From contig DDVH01000029.1 of NCBI GenBank assembly GCA_002345215.1, positions 74,352 to 85,461 on the forward strand: a DNA stretch of 11,110 bases, written 5' to 3'. Source of the stretch: Anaerolineales bacterium UBA2317. GTDB taxonomy: Bacteria > Chloroflexota > Anaerolineae > Anaerolineales > Villigracilaceae. Of the stretch, positions 6,210 to 11,110 are shown piece after piece (positions within the stretch are counted from its first letter, which is position 1; each line of letters opens with the position of its first letter). The position numbers and the translations under genes were made by a program. The notes under the pieces were generated by a model. The model saw nothing but the letters and a program-made list of their open reading frames with translations. It was not told the DNA's origin and did not search any database.

Positions 6210-6809
6210 ATGTTTAGAAAAATTTTACCTGTTGTAACTATCATAGCAATATTCTTAGTTGCGTGTGGTCAGCAGGCAGAACCAACTTTATCACCAGAAG
6301 AAGTTTCTGGCACAGCGGTAGCCGCGGCTTGGACAATTGTAGCGGAAACTCAAGCCGCAATTCCAACCAATACTCCAGTTCCGCCAACGGAAACACCAAG
6401 CCCTACCCCATTACCAACAAATACACCTGAGCCTCTGCCAACTATAGAATTAGCAACTCCTACAAATACATCTTTACCTAAAGGTTCTTGTGAAGGTCCA
6501 TTAAATGTAGGCGAAGCAGGGCCACAATCAAATATTCGGCTTGAAAATGAAAGCGGAGGAACAGTAACTTTATCGCTTTGGTTAGGCGAAGGTGCTAACG
6601 CATTTGGGCAATGCGGATTTCTTGTTTATTATCTAGGCAAAAATGAAAAACGTGTGGTCTCTATACCAAAAGGAAACTATTACGCTTACGCATTGATTGA
6701 TCTTGGTAATAATAAAAGCAGTAATGCATCGGGCTTTGTAAATAATCGTCCTGCTGACAATCATCTTTTTGTTGTTAAGATAAAAAAGGAAGCAATAGTT
6801 GTTCCTTAA
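6210..6809 (+). CDS. Putative lipoprotein with Thr/Pro-rich stalk (second of pair)
   Basis: Unrecognised lipoprotein of 199 residues. The signal peptide is MFRK plus a hydrophobic stretch ending in the lipobox LVAC, with Cys19 lipidated. The segment PEEVSGTAVAAAWTIVAETQAA (split here: PEEVSGTAVAA, then AWTIVAETQAA, about 29-50) may be helical. A stalk with TNTPVPP and PTNTPEPLP follows (about 51-90), then a C-terminal beta-rich domain (about 94-199) with IRLENESGGTVTLSL and SIPKGNYYAYALI. That domain shares the pattern of the preceding protein: a strand near Asn, a central PxGNYxYA/V turn, and a closing basic strand. Cys94 and Cys135 could form a disulfide outside the membrane. AAGGAG lies 6 nt before the ATG; the gap to the preceding stop is 27 nt. 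A strong terminator follows, so this ends the operon. Confidence 0.82.
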   Translation: MFRKILPVVTIIAIFLVACGQQAEPTLSPEEVSGTAVAAAWTIVAETQAAIPTNTPVPPTETPSPTPLPTNTPEPLPTIELATPTNTSLPKGSCEGPLNVGEAGPQSNIRLENESGGTVTLSLWLGEGANAFGQCGFLVYYLGKNEKRVVSIPKGNYYAYALIDLGNNKSSNASGFVNNRPADNHLFVVKIKKEAIVVP

Positions 6810-6826
6810 GCAAGTTTATTATGTTG

Positions 6827-6864
6827 AATAAAAATAAGCCGCAAAAGTGCGGCTTATTTTTATT
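6827..6864. terminator. Two-way terminator between lipoprotein gene and murA
   Basis: A 16-bp perfect stem, AATAAAAATAAGCCGC (6827-6842) and its complement (6849-6864), with a 6-nt loop. The GC core is flanked by A-rich and T-rich arms, so it works on both strands. The murA stop codon (6860-6862) lies inside the right arm. Confidence 0.93.
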
Positions 6865-8140
6865 CGATGCCTCTACTAATTTTTGCACCAAGTGATTTTA
6901 ATTTTTCATCAACTCTTTCGTATCCTCTTTCAATTTGCCCAATATTTCGAATTGTAGATGTACCTTCTGCGGCTAAGGCGGCGAGCAATAAAGCCATACC
7001 AGCACGAATATCTGGGCTTTCTAATTTCTCAGCATAAAGTTGTGTTGGACCTTGAATCAAACAACGGTAAGGGTCGCATAAAATAATACGTGCCCCCATA
7101 CCCACAAGTTTGTCTGTAAAATACATTCTGCCGGAAAACATCCAATCATGGAATAAAACCGAGCCAGAGGTTTGGGTTGCCACAGTGATGGCAATACTGG
7201 TTAAATCAGTTGGGAATGCGGGCCATACATTTGTTTTGATTTCGGGCACAGCACCGTCTAAATCAGAAATTATTTTGAGTGGTTGTTCTTTCGGAACAAG
7301 AATATCATTGCCATCTACTTGCCAATGAACACCCAAACGATGAAAAACTTGCTTCACCATCTCTAAATGTTTAACACCAGCATTATGAATTCTTATACCA
7401 CCACGCGTCACAACTGCCGCGCCGATATAGCTTACTACTTCTAATAAGTCTGGTCCAATTGTGTATTCACCGCCATGTAATTCTTTTACACCTTGAATAT
7501 GTAAAGTATTTGAACCGATTCCATCAATTTTCGCTCCAAGCAAATTTAAGAAATTACATAATTCTTGCACATGTGGCTCAGATGCGGCATTGCGGATTTT
7601 TGTTTCGCCTTTTGCCAGCACAGCCACCATCACAGCATTTTCTGTAGCAGTTACACTGGCTTCATCTAACAAAATATCGGCACCCTGCAAACTACTTGAC
7701 TCAATATCAAACGCACGATTATATGTAACCTTTGCACCAAATGCTTTCAAAGCAAGGATATGTGTATCTAAACGGCGGCGACCAATCACATCGCCGCCGG
7801 GTGGTGGGAGGTTGATGCCACCTGTCCGTGCGAGCACAGGACCTGCAAGCAAAATAGATGCCCGAATGCGCCGACACAGGTCTGGGTCAAGATGTGAAGC
7901 GAAAATTTCACGGCTAGTAATTCGCCATGTATTTGAGTCTATTTCATCCACTTGTGCGCCAACGCTTTCAATTAATTTTCGCATGGCAAGCACATCGCGG
8001 ATTTGTGGAATATTGTGAAGCATAACAGGCTCAGCAGTTAGTAAACATGCCGCCAATAAAGGCAATGCCGCATTTTTATTTCCAGACGGTGTCACTTCTC
8101 CACTTAATGGAACGCCGCCTTCAATTAAAAATTCTTCCAT
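6860..8140 (-). CDS. murA: UDP-N-acetylglucosamine 1-carboxyvinyltransferase with Asp in place of catalytic Cys
   Basis: Transfers enolpyruvate from PEP to UDP-GlcNAc, the first committed step of peptidoglycan synthesis, in the cytoplasm. The 426 residues match full MurA length with both alpha/beta domains. Landmarks are SGNKNAALPLLAA (Lys22), RASILLAGPVLAR (about 93-105), the mobile loop LPPPGGDVIGRRRLDTH (111-127), FPTDLTS with Asp312 (the general-base region), DIRAGMA near 377-383 and the closing IERGYERVDEKL. In the loop the usual GGCxIG Cys is Asp117, the same change found in naturally fosfomycin-resistant MurA of Mycobacterium and Chlamydia. AGGAG (8147-8151) lies 6 nt before the ATG. 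It is a single gene, convergent with the lipoprotein genes and divergent from the prepilin peptidase gene. A second murA elsewhere in the genome cannot be excluded. Confidence 0.95.
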   Translation of the reverse strand: MEEFLIEGGVPLSGEVTPSGNKNAALPLLAACLLTAEPVMLHNIPQIRDVLAMRKLIESVGAQVDEIDSNTWRITSREIFASHLDPDLCRRIRASILLAGPVLARTGGINLPPPGGDVIGRRRLDTHILALKAFGAKVTYNRAFDIESSSLQGADILLDEASVTATENAVMVAVLAKGETKIRNAASEPHVQELCNFLNLLGAKIDGIGSNTLHIQGVKELHGGEYTIGPDLLEVVSYIGAAVVTRGGIRIHNAGVKHLEMVKQVFHRLGVHWQVDGNDILVPKEQPLKIISDLDGAVPEIKTNVWPAFPTDLTSIAITVATQTSGSVLFHDWMFSGRMYFTDKLVGMGARIILCDPYRCLIQGPTQLYAEKLESPDIRAGMALLLAALAAEGTSTIRNIGQIERGYERVDEKLKSLGAKISRGIE

Positions 8141-8166
8141 TCAAATCTCCTATTTACAAAAAATGT

Positions 8167-8194
8167 GCTATACAGAATTGTAAAGTGTTGTCAA
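8167..8194 (-). promoter_or_regulatory. Promoter of murA
   Basis: On the minus strand a perfect -35 TTGACA (8189-8194) is followed after 16 nt by TATAGC (8167-8172). The transcript start would fall near 8160, giving a leader of about 20 nt that contains the AGGAG site. Confidence 0.6.
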
Positions 8195-8240
8195 AATCTT
8201 TCTGAAAACATTGCAATCAGCTTACATCAAAAAGATTAAC

Positions 8241-8270
8241 TTTACGGTCTTAATTAATTAGAATTATAAT
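8241..8270 (+). promoter_or_regulatory. Promoter of the pilus operon, predicted leaderless
   Basis: A perfect -10 TATAAT (8265-8270) ends 7 nt before the ATG of the prepilin peptidase gene (8278), so the start nucleotide is expected at or one base before the start codon. TTTACG (8241-8246) is a fair -35 at 18 nt. No Shine-Dalgarno sequence is present. Confidence 0.65.
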
Positions 8271-8277
8271 AACTCAA

Positions 8278-9063
8278 ATGACTATATCATTAATCGTTCC
8301 TTTTATTGTTGGTTGGTTGGCTGGCATGATTGTCAATTATCTTGCAGATGTTTTGCCAATGACCAGACGGCTCACACAACCAACGTGTTTGCAATGCAAC
8401 ACACCCATTGCTTGGAAAGATTATTTATTTTTTCAGCCTTGTACAAATAATCATGCAAGAAGCAAACGCATATGGATAACACAAGCAATAATTTTTCTGA
8501 TTAGCATTTACATTTGGTTTCAAGCACCCAAAATGGGATATTGGCTTGGCATGATATTGTTGATTTACTTAGGTGTAGTCTTTGTCATTGATATGGAACA
8601 TCGCCTGATTTTACATCCGACAAGCATCGTCGGTTCTCTCTTAACGTTAGGGCTGGGGACGTATACCCGAGGCATTGTACCAACCCTTTTAGGTGGTTTA
8701 TTAGGTTTTGTCATCTTATTAGCATTTTATTATTTTGGTGTTTTATTTGCACGCTTGCGTAGCAAACGAATGGAAGCGCAAGGTTTACCAGCGGATGATG
8801 AAGAAGCCCTTGGTGCTGGGGATGTTATACTCGCCACCGTGCTTGGCTTTTTAGTTGGCGTAGATTTAATTTGGTTTTGTATTCTCATCAGCATTTTATT
8901 AGGTGGCATTGTTAGCTTTTTCTTAATCGTATGGTTAATTATTTCTGGTAAATATAACAAAAATGCTTTAATGATGTTTATTCCTTATGGTCCATACTTT
9001 ATTATCAGCGCATTTTTAATGATTTATTTTCCAGCCGCAATTCAATTTTTCTTACCCAAATAA
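8278..9063 (+). CDS. Type IV prepilin peptidase (A24 aspartic membrane protease)
   Basis: Cleaves the leader of prepilins and pseudopilins at the membrane. The 261 residues are hydrophobic with about seven or eight membrane segments. The catalytic pair is seen as D105 in FVIDMEHRLI and D182 in the GAGD motif (179-182); the C-terminal IPYGP (235-239) is also typical. The cytoplasmic loop near the N-terminus, which in many members holds two CxxC pairs, here has C37-x2-C40 and C55-x3-H59, a possible altered zinc site. The gene begins without a ribosome site right after a -10 box. Its TAA overlaps the ATG of the following TadE-like gene (TAATG), so translation is probably coupled. Context indicates that it serves the Tad/Flp-type pseudopilins encoded downstream, which fits a TadV/PilD-like role; the length is closer to PilD than to short TadV. 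Confidence 0.92.
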   Translation: MTISLIVPFIVGWLAGMIVNYLADVLPMTRRLTQPTCLQCNTPIAWKDYLFFQPCTNNHARSKRIWITQAIIFLISIYIWFQAPKMGYWLGMILLIYLGVVFVIDMEHRLILHPTSIVGSLLTLGLGTYTRGIVPTLLGGLLGFVILLAFYYFGVLFARLRSKRMEAQGLPADDEEALGAGDVILATVLGFLVGVDLIWFCILISILLGGIVSFFLIVWLIISGKYNKNALMMFIPYGPYFIISAFLMIYFPAAIQFFLPK

Positions 9064-10199
9064 TGATTGGTATAAAGAAGTTTTTTTCAATAAATCATAA
9101 AAATACCCGTGCGCAAGCCATGGTTGAATTTATGCTGGTGATGCCTGTATTAATTATTCTTTTATACGGCATTATTGAAGTTTCTCGTTTAATATTTATT
9201 TTTGCTTCTGTATCCAATGCCTCACGCCAAGCCGCACGCTATGGCGCAGGGGCTGGTGAAGTGAATGATGGGACTACGTTTTATCAAGATTGTGAAGGAA
9301 TACGTGAAGTCGCAAACGAGTCTGCTATTTTGACAGAGTTTGAAGATATTAACATCACATATGATAGAGGGCTGACAGAAGATGGTGAGCAAGTTCCAAT
9401 TGTAGATATTGACCCTAACCCAGATTCGGATACCTGCCCAATTGAAGATAACTTAATCCAAAATGGTGACCGCATCATTGTGCAAGTGACTGCAAATTAT
9501 GAACCGATTATTCAAATTTTGCCGTTAGAACCACTCACTATCGTCTCTGCTAATGCACGCACTTTTTTAATTTCAATCCCAATTTTTGGTTCAGCAGTAC
9601 CTACAGGTTTCCGAGCAGAATCACCTACACCATCGCGTGTGCCAACCAGTGGAGTTCCCACTGAAACGGTACTACCTACATTTACAAAAGTACCTCCCAT
9701 TTCAGGCACTCAGGGTATTAGAACGCCATTCAATACTTTGCCACCTACTTTAACCCTAACGCCGTCACTTACGCCTCCACCCACATGGACTTCTTCTGTT
9801 ACACCAACATTTATCAGTTGTACTGGTGTTACGAATGTGTCGCATGGTGGGCTTGAATTTGAAGATAATACGATGAGTATGAATATTATCAACAATACAG
9901 GTCATCGCTTAACAGCGGCACAGGTTTATGTAGAATGGAATCATGATAATGGACATGATGGTAACGACTCTACGCTTCGCCTAACGCAAATTTTATTTAC
10001 TGGGCAAACGCCGTGGAATGGTGATATTTTTGCACCTTCGGCTTTTATACCAGCATATTATCCATTCATTCCAACTGGCAGTTCAACTGTTGTGTTCGTG
10101 TTTAACCAAAATTATGATAATTTAGATGGAACGGAAAGAATTATCATTACGATTGGTACACCCGGTTGTACAAACTACCCGATAGATTCAAGCAAATAA
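9063..10199 (+). CDS. TadE-like pseudopilin with stalked C-terminal extracellular domain
   Basis: Probable minor pseudopilin or surface protein of a Tad/Flp-type pilus, 378 residues. The N-terminal TadE-like region has a basic start, the motif RAQAMVEFMLVMPVL with the conserved Glu22, one membrane segment (about 20-50) and ASRQAARYGA after it. A globular part follows to about 175 (Cys76 and Cys125 could pair). Residues about 185-250 form a Pro/Thr/Ser-rich stalk. A C-terminal domain of about 125 residues (253-378) is bounded by Cys253 and Cys369 and rich in Asn, Asp and aromatic residues (VYVEWNHDNG, NQNYDNLDG). Most TadE proteins are near 130-200 residues, so the stalk and last domain are an addition. 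The ATG overlaps the preceding stop codon. Function of the added domain is unknown; an adhesive or glycan-binding role is a guess. Confidence 0.85.
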   Translation: MIGIKKFFSINHKNTRAQAMVEFMLVMPVLIILLYGIIEVSRLIFIFASVSNASRQAARYGAGAGEVNDGTTFYQDCEGIREVANESAILTEFEDINITYDRGLTEDGEQVPIVDIDPNPDSDTCPIEDNLIQNGDRIIVQVTANYEPIIQILPLEPLTIVSANARTFLISIPIFGSAVPTGFRAESPTPSRVPTSGVPTETVLPTFTKVPPISGTQGIRTPFNTLPPTLTLTPSLTPPPTWTSSVTPTFISCTGVTNVSHGGLEFEDNTMSMNIINNTGHRLTAAQVYVEWNHDNGHDGNDSTLRLTQILFTGQTPWNGDIFAPSAFIPAYYPFIPTGSSTVVFVFNQNYDNLDGTERIIITIGTPGCTNYPIDSSK

Positions 10200-10203
10200 T
10201 AAA

Positions 10204-10659
10204 ATGAAGAAACAGGAAAAAGGTCAAAGTTTAATTGAGTTGGCAATTAGTTTGCCTGTTATTCTTTTAATTCTTTTAGGCACAATTGATTTTGGCATGG
10301 CTTTGTTTTCCTATTCGATTTTGCGCGATGCCGCACAGGAAGGCGCGTTGTATGGTTCATTTAACCCAAGCAACACCGAAGAGATAGAAAACCGCGCGCG
10401 AAACATTCTTCCCCGTAGTGATGAAGCGATTTTTTCATCACCTGTAGATTTAAGAGATACATCCAATATAAGCATTGAAATTGCTGTGATTGGTGATGAT
10501 TGTCAAGGAATCACACGAGGTGTTGCAAATAGCATTCAAGTAAATGTCATTTATCAATACCCTATTTTGATGCCTTTCGCAGGTAATATTATTGGGTCAG
10601 ATACAATTTCTTTAACTGGTAGTGCTACGAACGTTATCCTTCAACCACCATGCCCATAA
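10204..10659 (+). CDS. TadE-like pseudopilin (short form)
   Basis: Short TadE-family protein of 151 residues, thought to join the pilus or its assembly complex after removal of its leader. It starts MKKQEKGQSLIELAISLPV, the classic TadE signature with the conserved Glu12 and one membrane segment (about 10-33), then RDAAQEGALYGS. The rest is an extracellular domain ending in QPPCP; Cys99 and Cys150 are its only cysteines and could pair. It begins 4 nt after the preceding stop codon with no clear ribosome site (TAATAAAATG), so it probably depends on reinitiation from the upstream gene. Its own stop overlaps the start of the next gene by 10 nt. Family assignment is good; the exact role in the pilus is not known. 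Confidence 0.88.
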   Translation: MKKQEKGQSLIELAISLPVILLILLGTIDFGMALFSYSILRDAAQEGALYGSFNPSNTEEIENRARNILPRSDEAIFSSPVDLRDTSNISIEIAVIGDDCQGITRGVANSIQVNVIYQYPILMPFAGNIIGSDTISLTGSATNVILQPPCP

Positions 10660-11110
10660 ACTTTTCTTTCAAACGCCCAAGTGAAAAAGGGCAAGCCATT
10701 GTTATCATCATCTTTGTGATTGTTGGTTTGATTGGCACGTCTGCATTAGCAATTGATGGCACAAACGCTTATACAGATAGTCGCCGTGCAGAAACTGCCG
10801 CTTCTGCGGCCGCATTAACTGCCGCATTAACTCGTATTGAAGGTGGTGATTGGCGTGCTGCCGCATTGACAACTGCCGCCGCCAATGGATATAACAATGA
10901 TGGCGAGACAAATATGGTGGAATTAAACACACCGCCTCTTTCTGGACCTTATGCAGGGAACGCTGAATACATAGAAGTTATCATCACTTCAAGATTGCAG
11001 ACTTATTTTGCAAATGTGATTGGGATTCCATATATTACAAATGTAGTCAGTGCTGTTTCACAATCGAAACCCGCAGTGATGGGTGAAATGTTTCCGGGCT
11101 ATGCGTTGGT
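10650..11110 (+). CDS. TadG-like pilus assembly protein, N-terminal part
   Basis: Start of a TadG/Tad-N family membrane protein; 153 complete codons are visible and the frame is open at the window edge. The N-terminus MPINFSFKRPSEKGQAIVII and the membrane segment to about residue 36 are followed by AIDGTNAYTDSRRAETAASAAALTAA, here given in parts: AIDGTNAYTDSRR (35-47) and AETAASAAALTAA (48-60), the pattern of Tad-N proteins where a helix follows the membrane anchor. The next part resembles the extracellular segment ahead of a possible VWA domain, which is not yet reached. The ATG at 10650 lies inside the end of the preceding gene (overlap ATGCCCATAA), which indicates translational coupling. 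TadG proteins are thought to link pilus or surface functions to the envelope. Confidence 0.85.
   Translation, partial: MPINFSFKRPSEKGQAIVIIIFVIVGLIGTSALAIDGTNAYTDSRRAETAASAAALTAALTRIEGGDWRAAALTTAAANGYNNDGETNMVELNTPPLSGPYAGNAEYIEVIITSRLQTYFANVIGIPYITNVVSAVSQSKPAVMGEMFPGYAL

Noticed and set aside
7590..8018. Plus-strand open frame of 142 codons inside murA
   Set aside because: It is antisense to conserved MurA motifs, including the active-site loop, and has no plausible signals.

Overview
The window is AT-rich bacterial chromosome that most resembles Chloroflexota, probably class Anaerolineae. This is an inference from three things: a Thermus-like type 2 isoleucyl-tRNA synthetase under a T-box, lipoproteins with long Thr/Pro stalks of the TPTNTP kind, and Tad pilus genes in which a TadE-like pilin carries a similar stalk. 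No rRNA, tRNA, CRISPR array, insertion sequence or prophage gene is visible. Nearly all the DNA is accounted for by 12 genes and their control sites.

Left part (1-2973). The 5' part of ileS (minus strand, cut by the window edge) is preceded by a complete class I T-box leader with an ATC specifier, antiterminator and terminator. Its promoter is back to back with a near-consensus promoter for a plus-strand gene encoding a two-domain S1 RNA-binding protein. A two-way terminator follows that gene.

Middle part (3029-5459). ftsY and prfB form a minus-strand operon. prfB uses the classical programmed +1 frameshift (CTT TGA C), so its real start is at 4115. ftsY appears to be transcribed leaderless from an extended -10 promoter and is divergent from trxA, a thioredoxin with a CNPC active site.

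Right-centre (5484-8140). Two lipoprotein genes follow trxA closely in what looks like one operon. They share the plan lipobox, Thr/Pro stalk, C-terminal beta-rich domain. A two-way terminator separates them from a convergent murA whose catalytic Cys is replaced by Asp, the change linked to fosfomycin resistance.

Right end (8278-11110). A leaderless prepilin peptidase gene begins a tightly packed or overlapping operon with two TadE-like pseudopilins and a TadG-like protein that runs off the window. This is part of a Tad/Flp-type pilus locus.

Most of the window is housekeeping. The points of most interest are the GVHH version of the HIGH motif in IleRS, which together with the MurA Asp suggests target-based insensitivity to two natural antibiotics; the leaderless promoters; the lipoprotein pair beside trxA; and the TadE protein fused to a large stalked extracellular domain.
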